NCBI GenBank assembly: GCA_934646865.1
Contig: CAKUEU010000006.1
Span: 1-48,751, forward strand
Reading direction: 5' to 3'
Source: an uncultured Collinsella sp.
GTDB lineage: Bacteria; Actinomycetota; Coriobacteriia; Coriobacteriales; Coriobacteriaceae
DNA: 48,751 nucleotides
A model generated the notes under the pieces. The model worked only from the letters and a program-made list of their open reading frames with translations, did no database searches and was not told the DNA's origin. Below are positions 17,396 through 26,015 of the stretch, one piece after another. Both the position numbers and the translations under genes were made by a program. Positions within the stretch are counted from its first letter, which is position 1. Every line of letters starts with the position of its first letter.

Positions 17396-18340
17396 CTATT
17401 CCTCGCGGTCGAACTCCTCATCGGCTTCGAGCACGCGACCGCTGTAGTTGACATGGCCGGTCACGGCCTCCATGTCACCGGTCTCGATAAAGCGTGCAAC
17501 CGTGCACTCGTAATCGACCAGCGCGCGATCGAAGACCTCGGGGAAGCTCTCGTTCGAGACCTCGTCGGTAAAGGGATTCTTCCAGGTCAGATGACCCAAG
17601 TTGCCAGTACGCTCGGGCAGCTCGGTCGTCACGCGATGGGCAAGGCCATCGAGCAGCGAGTAGTCGTGCACTATGCCTTCGACCAGGGCAATTGCACGCG
17701 TCTTGGCCGAACCCGCCGGCTCAATCGTGCGGTAGAGCAGCTGCATGTCCGAGACGGCGGCACCGTACTCCCCCGCCGGGATATCGATGCCGTACACGCG
17801 GCCGGCAACATAGCTCATCAGTACGCCGGCAACGCGATTGATGCGGTCGGTGGTGACGATCTCGCCCGCCGGCGGATAGTCCTCGACCGTGGCGCCATCG
17901 CGCTTGAGCTGCAGCATCAGCACATCCAGGTCGCTTTCGAGTACGGCATGGACCTGGCTGCCCGAATCCTCCAGATCGAGATCGGACTCCACGATGCCAA
18001 ACTGCTGCTCGTAGACAAAGGGGTGCGCATTGCGGTCGAGCACGTAGTGCGACAGCAGACCCAGCGCGAAGGCGCGACCCAGGTTGGCATCGCGCGGAAG
18101 CAGATGAGACACGCCGTCGCGCAGGCACGAGAACTGGCGCGACATACGCGAGCGGTGCATAACCTGCGCCAGCAGCGTGCAGTCGGAAACGCGGGGCGTC
18201 AGGATGTGGAAGAAAAACGGGTCGGGACCCTGGTTGCCCAGGATAAAGGCGATGCGCTCCTCGTCGGACGTGATGACGCCCTGCGGAAGACGGTCAATGC
18301 TTTCCTCGCCAAACAAATGATGGGTGATAAGCGCAGGCAT
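17396..18340 (-). CDS. Zinc-dependent phospholipase C family protein
   Basis: The 314-residue product fits the zinc-dependent phospholipase C / S1-P1-like family: THHLFGEE near the N-terminus, FILGNQGPDPFFF at about 32-44 and LSHYVLDRNAHPFVYEQ at about 95-111 supply the His/Asp ligands expected for the metal site. There is no signal peptide, unlike the secreted clostridial alpha-toxin, so an intracellular lipid- or phosphate-ester hydrolase is more likely. The ATG at 18340 follows AAAGGATT. It lies 91 bp after a LytTR regulator with no clear terminator between, so it may be in the lytS2-lytR2 operon. A palindromic repeat follows the stop. Confidence 0.82.
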   Translation of the reverse strand: MPALITHHLFGEESIDRLPQGVITSDEERIAFILGNQGPDPFFFHILTPRVSDCTLLAQVMHRSRMSRQFSCLRDGVSHLLPRDANLGRAFALGLLSHYVLDRNAHPFVYEQQFGIVESDLDLEDSGSQVHAVLESDLDVLMLQLKRDGATVEDYPPAGEIVTTDRINRVAGVLMSYVAGRVYGIDIPAGEYGAAVSDMQLLYRTIEPAGSAKTRAIALVEGIVHDYSLLDGLAHRVTTELPERTGNLGHLTWKNPFTDEVSNESFPEVFDRALVDYECTVARFIETGDMEAVTGHVNYSGRVLEADEEFDREE

Positions 18341-18431
18341 GATAATCCTTTCGATTTCATTCGATGCAATCCATTATGCCCACCCCACAGCCATGCCAAA
18401 CCTACGGTGCCAAACGATGACACGCGGGCTC

Positions 18432-19166
18432 TTATGCAAGCCCCAAGTGCGACTTGACCTCGGCGGCGCGACGACGGGACACCGGCACCGTCGAGTCCAC
18501 GCGATCGAGCCTCAACTCCATCAGGCCCGTGGAGCCGACTTCAACGTTATGCACGTCCTCCAAATTGACCAGATAGCTGCGATGGACGCGGATGAAGCCC
18601 TCGAGCGCCAAGCGCCGCTCAAGCGAGGAGATCGATTCGTTGATGAGGTACGTCCCCTCGGGACAGATGGCGTTGCAAAAATCGGCGCGCGCCTCAAAGT
18701 AACAGACATCCGCAACGGGAATGAACACCTTCTTGCCCCCGCGATCTGCCGTCAAGCGCAGCGGCTGGCGCGGAGCCTGGACGACGCGGCGGACGCCCAA
18801 GGCAGCCTCAATCTTGTCGAGTGCCTTCGTCAGGCGCGCGTCCTCAACGGGCTTGACCACGTAGTCGACGGCATCGAGGTTATAAGCATCGGCAGCGTAC
18901 TCGGCAAACGCCGTCACAAAGACCACCAGCGGCGGTCTTTTTAGGTTCTGCAACGTCTCGGCAAGCTCAATCCCCGAGCGGCCCGGCATGGTAATGTCCA
19001 AGAACAGCACGTCGGGCTTGTTCGACAGAATCGATTCCACCGCCTCGGTAACATTGCCCGCCTCGGCAATCTGTCCCACGCGCGCATCCCTCTCTAACAG
19101 ATAGCGTAGTTCAGCCCTAATGGGAGGCTCGTCATCAACCACTAGGATGTTCCAGCCCTCGGACAT
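18432..19166 (-). CDS. LytTR-family response regulator (system 2)
   Basis: A 244-residue regulator with a receiver domain (VVDDEPP, phospho-acceptor Asp57 in VLFLDITMPG, VVKPVED) and a LytTR DNA-binding domain (about 140-240; FIRVHRSYLVNL, VPVSRRR). The ATG at 19166 (MSEGWNILVV) follows a GAGAGGAAG box. The matching kinase ends 33 bp upstream. It is clearly paralogous to the regulator at 12417-13133 but diverged, with conserved HRxYxVNL and PVSRRR blocks. The downstream phospholipase-C-family gene is a candidate operon member. Confidence 0.94.
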   Translation of the reverse strand: MSEGWNILVVDDEPPIRAELRYLLERDARVGQIAEAGNVTEAVESILSNKPDVLFLDITMPGRSGIELAETLQNLKRPPLVVFVTAFAEYAADAYNLDAVDYVVKPVEDARLTKALDKIEAALGVRRVVQAPRQPLRLTADRGGKKVFIPVADVCYFEARADFCNAICPEGTYLINESISSLERRLALEGFIRVHRSYLVNLEDVHNVEVGSTGLMELRLDRVDSTVPVSRRRAAEVKSHLGLA

Positions 19167-19199
19167 GTCCGCTTCCTCTCTTCTCAATACACTCGCATG

Positions 19200-20591
19200 C
19201 TACGCCGTCATCGGCGCCGGCTCATGCGGTTCACCATTCAACTCAACGATGACCTGCGTCCCCACGCCCTCCTGGGACTCCACGCGCATGCCGGAATCTT
19301 CTCCGTAAAAGAAATGGATGCGCTGAAGAACGTTAAAGAGCGCCAGCCCGCAGCCTCGTTTAATGGAGCCGTCGGCAGTAATGCTCTCGGGCTCCTCCCG
19401 TCTATGCTGCTCGAACAGATGAGCGCAGACTTCCTCGCTCATGCCGATGCCGTCATCTTCGACGATAATCTCCAGGCCGTCATCGGTCTCGAAAGCCCTT
19501 ACATGAATAGAAAGCGGCTCGGTCTCGCGCTGCGCGTGCTTGATGCAGTTTTCGAGCAACGGCTGCAAGATAAACGGCGGCACCATGCTGTCGCGCACCT
19601 CGAAGTCGATATCGACCGAAACGCGCAGACGGCCGTCGCCATAACGGGCCTGCATAAGATTGATATAACGAGTGCCCTGTTCCACCTCGTGCTCGAGCGT
19701 GGTGAGCGTATCGGAGTCAGAAAGCGTCTGACGGTAATAATTGGAAAAGTCGATGAGCAGCGACCTGGCCTTGTCGGGCTCGGTTCGCACGAGCGACACG
19801 ATGGTGCTGATGGTGTTGAACAGAAAGTGCGGATCGACCTGCGACTGCAGGGCGCGCAGCTCAACGCGGGCCGTGAGCTCGTCCTGGCGCTCGAGCTCAA
19901 AGCTCGCGAGCTGCGTGGAAATGAGGTCGGCAAAGCCCGAGGCAAGGGCCGTCTGGCGCATATCGATGCTGCTCAGGCGGGGATAGTACAGCTCGAGCGT
20001 GCCCACGCAATGCCCGCGCACGGTAAGCGGCGCGACAATGCCGGCGCGCAGGCGGGGAAAGTAGCCACCCGTCTCGGACGAGGCGTCGCGCGAAAACACA
20101 CTCTGCTCGCCAGACTCAATCACGTTGAGCGTGGTCTTGAGCACGACCGGGGTGCCGGCGGGGCACTTTGCCGAATCCTCGCCCCAGCTTGCCAGCACCT
20201 GCCTGCCGTCGGTAAAGCAAATGGCCGAGGCAAAGGTCTCGGACAGGATGATCTTGGAGGCACCCAGGGCCGCCTCGGGCGTTAAGCCGCGCGACGTATA
20301 GGCGAATATTTTTGAGGCGATGGCGAGCGTGCGGTCGGTAGCGCTCGACGTGAGGTCGTCGGGCACCACAAAGACATACGAGAAGAAAAAGCACAGCATG
20401 ACCAAGCCGGCAATGACGACAACGGCCGGAACGGGATTGGGATTATCGGTTAAATCCCAGATAAGCAGTAGGATGAGCAGTGGAACGACAACGCCAAGCA
20501 AAATAGCCTGGACCACATGCTGAGCGGTACGAAAGACCTTGGTCGAGTTATAGCTTTTGCCCAAGATCAGCCTATTGAAATCCACCGTCAT
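19200..20591 (-). CDS. LytS-type sensor histidine kinase (system 2)
   Basis: About 463 residues: two N-terminal membrane helices (about residues 28-48 and 55-76), a GAF-like sensor region, phospho-acceptor motif QVDPHFLFNT (His255; the usual Asn before Pro is Asp here) and HATPase boxes LLENCIKHA and DDGIGMSEE. The start is uncertain. The ATG at 20591 lies directly against the AGAAGGGG box, leaving no spacing, whereas a GTG two codons later (20585) would have ideal spacing and gives VDFNRLILGKSYN. The boundary used here is the ATG. It heads the operon with the second LytTR regulator. The sensor and membrane parts differ clearly from system 1. Confidence 0.92.
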   Translation of the reverse strand: MTVDFNRLILGKSYNSTKVFRTAQHVVQAILLGVVVPLLILLLIWDLTDNPNPVPAVVVIAGLVMLCFFFSYVFVVPDDLTSSATDRTLAIASKIFAYTSRGLTPEAALGASKIILSETFASAICFTDGRQVLASWGEDSAKCPAGTPVVLKTTLNVIESGEQSVFSRDASSETGGYFPRLRAGIVAPLTVRGHCVGTLELYYPRLSSIDMRQTALASGFADLISTQLASFELERQDELTARVELRALQSQVDPHFLFNTISTIVSLVRTEPDKARSLLIDFSNYYRQTLSDSDTLTTLEHEVEQGTRYINLMQARYGDGRLRVSVDIDFEVRDSMVPPFILQPLLENCIKHAQRETEPLSIHVRAFETDDGLEIIVEDDGIGMSEEVCAHLFEQHRREEPESITADGSIKRGCGLALFNVLQRIHFFYGEDSGMRVESQEGVGTQVIVELNGEPHEPAPMTA

Positions 20592-20616
20592 CCCCTTCTG
20601 ACTAACGCACCCATAG

Positions 20617-20644
20617 CAATAAAGAGGGCCGCAAGCGACCCTCT
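20617..20644 (-). terminator. Terminator of the permease-amidohydrolase operon
   Basis: Minus-strand stem AGAGGGTCGC - TT - GCGGCCCTCT (20644-20623, one T-G pair) followed by TTATT. It is about 60 bp after the amidohydrolase stop codon and just upstream of the lytS2 start. Confidence 0.78.
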
Positions 20645-20702
20645 CCATTGCATTATGCAATCAATTTCTTTGATTTACATCCAGCCATCGATGAACGGTA
20701 GC

Positions 20703-21980
20703 CTACGCGCTGTACTTGTTGGCTTCGCCGAAGGTGCCGGCCTCGACAATCCAACCGTCCTTCATGATGACGTCCATGTTGTCGGTGTTGAGCACGTGGA
20801 TGTCGGCGGCGACGTCACCGTTGACGACCAGCAGGTCGGCGCACTTGCCGGCCTCGATGGAACCGGTCTCGTCCTCGATGTGGCACATCTTGGCACCGTT
20901 GAGGGTGGCGCAGGTGATGGTCTCGACCGGGGTAAAGCCGATCTTGTCGACGAACTCGTACATCTCCTCGATGGAGCAGTTGCCGTACGGGGTGACGAAG
21001 GAGAAGGAGTCGGAGCCGATCGTCATGACGACGCCGCGCTTCTTGGCCTCGCGCAGGCAGTCGTAGTTGCGCTGGAGCTCCTTCTCGACCAGGGTGCCCT
21101 CGTACTTGTCGTGCAGCTCGGGGACGTAGACGGGCGGATAGGTGGAGTACCAGGTGGGCAGGAAGGCAATCGTCGGGGTAAAGAAGGTACCCTGTTCGGC
21201 CATGAGGTCCATGGTGCGCTCATCGATATCGAAGCCGTGGATCAGCTGCTCGCAGCCAAAGCGGACGGAATCGTAGGCGGCAGCGTGGTTGTTGTAGCAG
21301 TGGCTCCACACGGGGATGCCGACCAACTTAGCCTCTTCGATCACGGCCTGGATCTCCTCGGAGCAGTAGTGCTGGTCGCGGCCGGAGTCCCAGCGCCAGA
21401 TGCCGCCACCGGTAGCCCAGATCTTGATGGCATCGGGGTTCTCGCGCAGGCGACGACGGACGGCCTTACGCAGATCCCAAGGACCGTCGACCTGGTCGCC
21501 CCAGGGGTGCGATTCCTTGTTGAGCTCCTGGGTGCAGTGGTGGGAGTCGCCGTGGCCGGCAACGCGGCAGAAGCCAAGGCCGGTAGCCAGAACGCGCGGG
21601 CCCTTGAAGACGCCCTTGTCGATGCAGTCGCGGATCTGGATGCCAAAGCGGCCGATCTCGCAGACGGTGGTGAGGCCGTGGGTGAGGCAGTCATAGGCCT
21701 GCTTGACGGCGACGGCCTGCTTCTCGAGGAGCGGCTGCATGACCCAGTCGGTGTCATCGTCGGTCAGGTTGCCCGAGAAGTGCAGGTGGGTGTCGATCAG
21801 GCCGGGAAGGACGGTCTTGCCGGCGGCGTCGATAACCTCAACGCCCTCGGGAAGGTCCTGCATGGCACCGGCGTACTCGATCTTGCCGTTGTCGTCGACG
21901 AGAACAAGGGAGTTCTCGACCGGCTCGGCGCCGGTGCCGTCGATGAGCTTGCCGCCAACGATTGCATACTTAGTGGACAT
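20703..21980 (-). CDS. Amidohydrolase, imidazolonepropionase-like family
   Basis: A 425-residue cytoplasmic metal-dependent hydrolase of the amidohydrolase superfamily. It has the N-terminal beta-sandwich and HxH metal motif GLIDTHLHF (His65, His67), the lysine in IKIWATGGG, histidines in WSHCYNNHAA and QLIHGFDI, and the aspartate in TIGSDSFSF, so the metal site is complete. This group includes Xaa-Pro dipeptidases, carboxypeptidase-like and N-acyl-amino-acid hydrolases; the true substrate is unknown. AAGGAGGA precedes the ATG at 21980. It lies downstream of an APC permease, which suggests uptake followed by hydrolysis of an amino-acid-like or peptide-like compound. Confidence 0.9.
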   Translation of the reverse strand: MSTKYAIVGGKLIDGTGAEPVENSLVLVDDNGKIEYAGAMQDLPEGVEVIDAAGKTVLPGLIDTHLHFSGNLTDDDTDWVMQPLLEKQAVAVKQAYDCLTHGLTTVCEIGRFGIQIRDCIDKGVFKGPRVLATGLGFCRVAGHGDSHHCTQELNKESHPWGDQVDGPWDLRKAVRRRLRENPDAIKIWATGGGIWRWDSGRDQHYCSEEIQAVIEEAKLVGIPVWSHCYNNHAAAYDSVRFGCEQLIHGFDIDERTMDLMAEQGTFFTPTIAFLPTWYSTYPPVYVPELHDKYEGTLVEKELQRNYDCLREAKKRGVVMTIGSDSFSFVTPYGNCSIEEMYEFVDKIGFTPVETITCATLNGAKMCHIEDETGSIEAGKCADLLVVNGDVAADIHVLNTDNMDVIMKDGWIVEAGTFGEANKYSA

Positions 21981-22062
21981 GGTTCCTCCTTATGGATCCA
22001 TATAGTGGGCGAGGCCGTGTTGGGTTAAGGCCTCACAAAGCTACCCAAGTGGTGCCGGGTTC

Positions 22063-22091
22063 GGTGCGCGGAAGAGAGGGTCCCGCGCACC
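22063..22091 (-). promoter_or_regulatory. Intercistronic hairpin between permease and amidohydrolase genes
   Basis: GGTGCGCGG (22063-22071) pairs perfectly with CCGCGCACC (22083-22091). There is no T-run on the minus strand, so it is more likely an RNA processing or stability element within the operon than a terminator. Confidence 0.5.
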
Positions 22092-22111
22092 TGATCCGCC
22101 CCGGCTAGGCG

Positions 22112-23563
22112 TTACTTTTTGCGGGAATTGGTGAAGGCCATGAGAGCCAGGCCGATGGCCAGCCAGCCGATCACGATGCTCCACTCCACCATGTTGAGGG
22201 AGGCGGGAGAGAACGGGATCACGAGCAGGCCAATGATGATGGCGCAGGCGCCGATAGCGAGGCAGATGCCAAACTTGCCACCGGGCACCTCGTAGGGACG
22301 AGGCAGGTCGGGCTCGGTAAAGCGCATGCGCAGGCAAGCGAGGGCGACCATACCGCAGGAGAAGATAAAGGCGAGAGCCGACACGTTGGTCAGAGGGATG
22401 AGCATGTTCTTGCCCAGGAACGGACCGACGACGGTGATGACGCCCAGGACGACGCAGGCGAGCTTGGGAGCGCCGGAGTTGGGATCGACCTCGGCGAACT
22501 GCTCGGGCAGCTGGCCCTTGCGGCCCATGGCGAGCATGATGCGGCTCGTGGCGCCGTAGAAGGAGTTCATGGGGCCCATGGGTCCAAGCGTGGCGATGAC
22601 GAGCATGGCCAGGTACAGGAGCATGTTGATGCCCTTAAGGCAGGCGAGCGCGGGAACCGGGCTCTTAACGAACTCGTGCCAGTCGAGAATGGTGCCGAAC
22701 GAGTAGATGCAGACCATGTAGAAGCCGCCGGCGGCCAGCAGGGCCAGGGAGATGATCTTGCCGAACTTGTTCCAGTTGAGGCCCTCGGCCGCTTCCTCAG
22801 CCTGCTGAGGAATGGTGTCGAAGCCGGCGTAGAAGAACGGGGTCAGAACCAGAACCGACACGATGCCGGCGAACAGGCTGGTGCTCTCGGTAGCGGCCTT
22901 GCCGCCGCCAGCACCGGTGACCTGGGAGAACACGGGCATGGCGTTGTCCGGCGAACCGGTGAACAGCGAGACGCCCATGGCGAGCAGCATGCCGCAGAGC
23001 AGAGCCTTGGTCAGGAAGGCCTGGAGCTTGGCGGCCGAGCTGGCACCGCGGAAGTTGAGGAAGATGACGTAGACTGCAAAGCCGAGCGCGATCAGCGTCG
23101 GGAACAGGTAAACGTCGGCGCCCAGGATGGTGTAGAGCTTGACGGCGCGCAGCCACTCAAGACCGGGCAGGCTGCCGAACATCTCGGACACGAGGGTCGA
23201 GATGGCGATGGCCTCCCACGGGCACAGAATGCCGTTGCCCAAAGCCAGGAGCCAACCGGTGATGTAGCTCAGCGTACGGCCAAAGCTACGGTCGACGTAC
23301 TCGACGATGCCGCCCGAGATGGGGATGGCAGCCGTGAGCTCACCGAAAACAGCGCCGACGGGCACGAGGAAGATTGCACCCAAGAGGAATGCGATCATAG
23401 CGGGAACGGGACCGCCGCCCACAACCATCCAGTCGCCGACCTGCAGAACCCAGCCGGTGCCGATGATGGCACCAAAGCCGATGGTGAAGAAGTTCCAGAG
23501 CGAGAGCGTTTTCTTCATACCGCCGTTATCCTCGACTGCAACTTCCGCGTTCTTGTCCGCCAT
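22112..23563 (-). CDS. APC-family amino acid permease
   Basis: A 483-residue integral membrane protein with 12 or more helices. The opening TLSLWNFFTIGFGAIIGTGWVLQVGDW holds the glycine-rich unwound helix 1 (GFGAIIGTGW) characteristic of amino acid/polyamine/organocation carriers. PISGGIVEYVDRSFG and FYAGFDTIPQQAEEA (helix 6 region) are further family marks. The amino acid transported cannot be read from sequence. The ATG at 23563 follows GGAGGGG. It is first in an operon with the amidohydrolase, with two small hairpins in its leader. Confidence 0.93.
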   Translation of the reverse strand: MADKNAEVAVEDNGGMKKTLSLWNFFTIGFGAIIGTGWVLQVGDWMVVGGGPVPAMIAFLLGAIFLVPVGAVFGELTAAIPISGGIVEYVDRSFGRTLSYITGWLLALGNGILCPWEAIAISTLVSEMFGSLPGLEWLRAVKLYTILGADVYLFPTLIALGFAVYVIFLNFRGASSAAKLQAFLTKALLCGMLLAMGVSLFTGSPDNAMPVFSQVTGAGGGKAATESTSLFAGIVSVLVLTPFFYAGFDTIPQQAEEAAEGLNWNKFGKIISLALLAAGGFYMVCIYSFGTILDWHEFVKSPVPALACLKGINMLLYLAMLVIATLGPMGPMNSFYGATSRIMLAMGRKGQLPEQFAEVDPNSGAPKLACVVLGVITVVGPFLGKNMLIPLTNVSALAFIFSCGMVALACLRMRFTEPDLPRPYEVPGGKFGICLAIGACAIIIGLLVIPFSPASLNMVEWSIVIGWLAIGLALMAFTNSRKK

Positions 23564-23584
23564 TATTCCCCTCCTTTCCTTGCT

Positions 23585-23629
23585 TGACGCCCCTTGGCGT
23601 CACCCCTTGCGCAGCCTGTCTAGCTGCGC
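23585..23629 (-). promoter_or_regulatory. Two-hairpin leader of the permease-amidohydrolase operon
   Basis: On the minus strand GCGCAGC/GCTGCGC (23629-23609, 7-nt loop) is followed by TGACGCC/GGCGTCA (23602-23585, 4-nt loop), then the ribosome binding site. The spacing is tight and neither has a T-run. It does not match any riboswitch class I can recognise; loop sequences rule out the ACGR loops of mini-ykkC. The remaining gene-free part, 23630-23916, holds only a 12-bp palindrome AACGGCGCCGTT and no supported gene. Confidence 0.45.
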
Positions 23630-23916
23630 GCTTTTATTTCGTGGCTTTACAATACGGCCTTGGAGCCGCGGCACCGCCTATAGCTCGACCGAAGGCAGAA
23701 CCGCGTAACGAACGGCGCCGTTTTTGGGACGAACGGCTGGGGAGACCATTTGTCTTGGATGCTCATTTGCCTGTCTTTGAACCGACGCCGCCACAGCAGC
23801 CGACGCGCGGCGCGGCAACGTTCATACCGTTTGTAGGGCTTTTGGCGCACATACCCATGCGTCGTACATCTTTTTATGTAGGATAGACAAGTTACACACG
23901 AGGCAAGGTGATTCGA

Positions 23917-24918
23917 ATGGCATACGGATACAACGATGGCGACCAGCGGCCACAAAGTGTGCGCCTTGCCGGTCGCACTACGCCAACGCCCAGAAGCACC
24001 TCCGACAACGACAGCCCGCAACGGCCACAAGAGCAGCTTGGGGCTTCTTCGCGGCAACAAAGCCGCACCGCGCAGCAGTCAAACCGCGCGAGCACGAGCA
24101 CGCGCCAACGCCAGACCGACGCATCGCAGCCACGCCGCCATGATCGCCGTAAGACCGACTACTACGTTAAGCGCTCCTTTTCGCAACCCCAACGCGGCCG
24201 CGGCAGCTCGGGCTCTCATCCCGCGCCACATGCCAATAGCCATGGACTGCCAGTCCGCCGCCTTCGCCTTGCGCTTTGTTCCATTGCTGCCTGCCTGGCC
24301 TTTTTGTTCTTGGGGTCCTGCATCTCTCACGGCTCAGCCGGTCTTGAACCGACCGCCGAGGATAAGCTGCTCAAGGCCCCGGTCGCTCCCGGCTATTCGT
24401 TTGCGTTCTCGACCCCGCGGTCGCAATGGCAAGCCGGCACCATGCCTCATATCTACCAAATTGACCCCGCATGGTCGGAGCTCCCCTACGCCGGCGGCAC
24501 CATTCGCGAAAATGCCTGTGGCCCCACCTGCCTCACCATGGTCTACATATTTAAGACCGGCCACACCGATAAGACGCCGGTCGATATATGCGCACTGGCC
24601 GAAGCCGGCAACTACGCCCCCACCGGCGCCACCGAATGGTCGTTTATGACAGGAGGCGCGTGGCAGCTGGGACTCAACGGAACGCAGCTCTATAACGATC
24701 GCGACTCGATGACCCAGGCGCTTCGCTCGGGTGCGCCCATCATCGCTGCAGTGCGCCCCGGCACCTTTACCAGCGTGGGACACTACATCGTGCTCTACGG
24801 TATCGATGACGCCAACCAGATTGGCGTCTACGACCCCAACTCGGCCAGCCGAAGCGCCCGCCGCTGGGGCGTCGTAGAGGTCCTCAACGAAGTCGAAGCC
24901 ATGTGGGCCTACTACTAG
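23917..24918 (+). CDS. Membrane-anchored C39-like cysteine peptidase
   Basis: A 333-residue protein with three parts: a low-complexity, Gln/Ser/Arg-rich N-terminal 100 residues, one membrane helix (about 113-134, LRLALCSIAACLAFLFLGSC), and a C-terminal papain-like C39-type domain. The presumed catalytic residues are Cys201 in ENACGPTCLTM, His289 in VGHYIVLYG and Asp306 in YDPN. The basic N-terminal part should be cytoplasmic and the peptidase extracellular. The family covers bacteriocin-leader peptidases and surface cysteine peptidases; no ABC exporter is fused or adjacent. The ATG at 23917 (MAYGYNDG) follows AAGG; an in-frame GTG lies 9 bp upstream. It is the only plus-strand gene in the first 37 kb. 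Confidence 0.85.
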   Translation: MAYGYNDGDQRPQSVRLAGRTTPTPRSTSDNDSPQRPQEQLGASSRQQSRTAQQSNRASTSTRQRQTDASQPRRHDRRKTDYYVKRSFSQPQRGRGSSGSHPAPHANSHGLPVRRLRLALCSIAACLAFLFLGSCISHGSAGLEPTAEDKLLKAPVAPGYSFAFSTPRSQWQAGTMPHIYQIDPAWSELPYAGGTIRENACGPTCLTMVYIFKTGHTDKTPVDICALAEAGNYAPTGATEWSFMTGGAWQLGLNGTQLYNDRDSMTQALRSGAPIIAAVRPGTFTSVGHYIVLYGIDDANQIGVYDPNSASRSARRWGVVEVLNEVEAMWAYY

Positions 24919-24945
24919 TCATTGGGGACGTTCTTAAATGACTAG
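24915..24945. repeat. Small palindromic repeat overlapping the C39-like stop codon
   Basis: CTAGTCATT (24915-24923) pairs with AATGACTAG (24937-24945) around GGGGACGTTCTTA. The left arm includes the TAG stop codon. It resembles a REP-type unit; no second copy is seen in this window. Confidence 0.5.
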
Positions 24946-24954
24946 GTGGATAGC

Positions 24955-24987
24955 AAAAGCCCCGCAGCCGGAGCGGACTGCGGGGCT
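24955..24987 (-). terminator. Terminator of carbamate kinase
   Basis: Minus-strand stem AGCCCCGCAG (24987-24978) with CTGCGGGGCT (24967-24958), followed by TTT. It lies about 65 bp after the arcC stop, in the convergent gap with the C39-like gene. Confidence 0.85.
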
Positions 24988-25052
24988 CATGAAGAGAGGC
25001 TAGTTTGTGGGCGCTTTGCCTAACGCCCACGAGAGAGGCAACAGAGTAGAAA

Positions 25053-26015
25053 CTACTCGTGGATGCGGGTACCGGAGAGGCCGGCCATGGTCTCGGCGGC
25101 CTTGTCCAGAGCGCCGATGATGCAGGTGCGGCCCTTGCGGGAACGGGCGAACTTGATGGCGGCGCGGACCTTGGGCTCCATGGAACCCTTGCCGAACTGG
25201 CCCTCGTCGGCCAGGCGCTCGGCCTCGTCGGCGGTGATGTCCTCGAGCTCCTCCTGGTTGGGCTTGCCGAAGTTGATGGCGACATGCTCGACGGCGGTCA
25301 GCAGGAACAGGACGTCGGCGTCGCAGTCCTCTGCCAGCAGCTCGCCGCCCAGGTCCTTGTCGATGACGGCGGGGACGCCCTTGTAGCAACCCTTGTTCTC
25401 GTAGTCGCGAACGACGGGGATACCGCCGCCGCCGCAGGCGATGACGATGAACTCGTTGTCGAGCAGGTTGAGGATGGAGTCGGCCTCGACGATCTTCTTG
25501 GGATCGGGGGAGGCGACGACGCGACGCCAGCCGCGACCGGAATCCTCGACGAAGACCTTGGAGGGATCCTCGGCCATGAACTCCTTGGCCTGCTCCTCGG
25601 TGTAGAAGGGGCCGATGGGCTTGGTCGGGTTCTTGAACGCGGGGTCGTCCGGATCGCACTCGATCTGGGTGACGACGGAGGCGGCGTGCCAACGCTTATA
25701 GCGCTTGTGCATCTCGCGGCCGATGCCCTGCTGCAGGTGATAGCCGATGTAGCCCTGGGACATGGCGCCGCACTCGGGCAGCGGCATCTCGGGGGTGCCG
25801 ATGGCGTCGTGGGCGGCGGCGAAGGCGTTCTGGATCATGCCGACCTGCGGGCCGTTGCCGTGGGTGATGATGATCTCGTTGCCCTGCTCGATAAGGCCGA
25901 GAAGAGCGTGAGCGGTGTTGCTCACGGCCTCGATCTGCTCAACGGGGTTGTTGCCGAGGGCGTTGCCGCCAAGGGCGACGACAATACGATCGGGCTTGCC
26001 AAGAGGCTTAGACAT
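25053..26015 (-). CDS. arcC: Carbamate kinase
   Basis: Catalyses reversible transfer of phosphate between carbamoyl phosphate and ADP, giving ATP, the final step of arginine-deiminase-type or agmatine/allantoin catabolism. The 320-residue product has family motifs VVALGGNALG at the N-terminus, IITHGNGPQVG near 55, MSQGYIGYHLQQ near 87, VIACGGGGIPV near 200 and VLFLLTAVEHVAINFGKPNQ near 245. The ATG at 26015 follows AAAGGATT; an upstream extension is not supported. No arginine deiminase or ornithine carbamoyltransferase gene is nearby, so the source of carbamoyl phosphate is elsewhere. The AT-rich upstream region probably holds its promoter. Confidence 0.96.
   Translation of the reverse strand: MSKPLGKPDRIVVALGGNALGNNPVEQIEAVSNTAHALLGLIEQGNEIIITHGNGPQVGMIQNAFAAAHDAIGTPEMPLPECGAMSQGYIGYHLQQGIGREMHKRYKRWHAASVVTQIECDPDDPAFKNPTKPIGPFYTEEQAKEFMAEDPSKVFVEDSGRGWRRVVASPDPKKIVEADSILNLLDNEFIVIACGGGGIPVVRDYENKGCYKGVPAVIDKDLGGELLAEDCDADVLFLLTAVEHVAINFGKPNQEELEDITADEAERLADEGQFGKGSMEPKVRAAIKFARSRKGRTCIIGALDKAAETMAGLSGTRIHE

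Noticed and set aside
23585..23629. Mini-ykkC (guanidine-II) riboswitch
   Set aside because: Two hairpins are present but the loops lack the diagnostic ACGR sequence.
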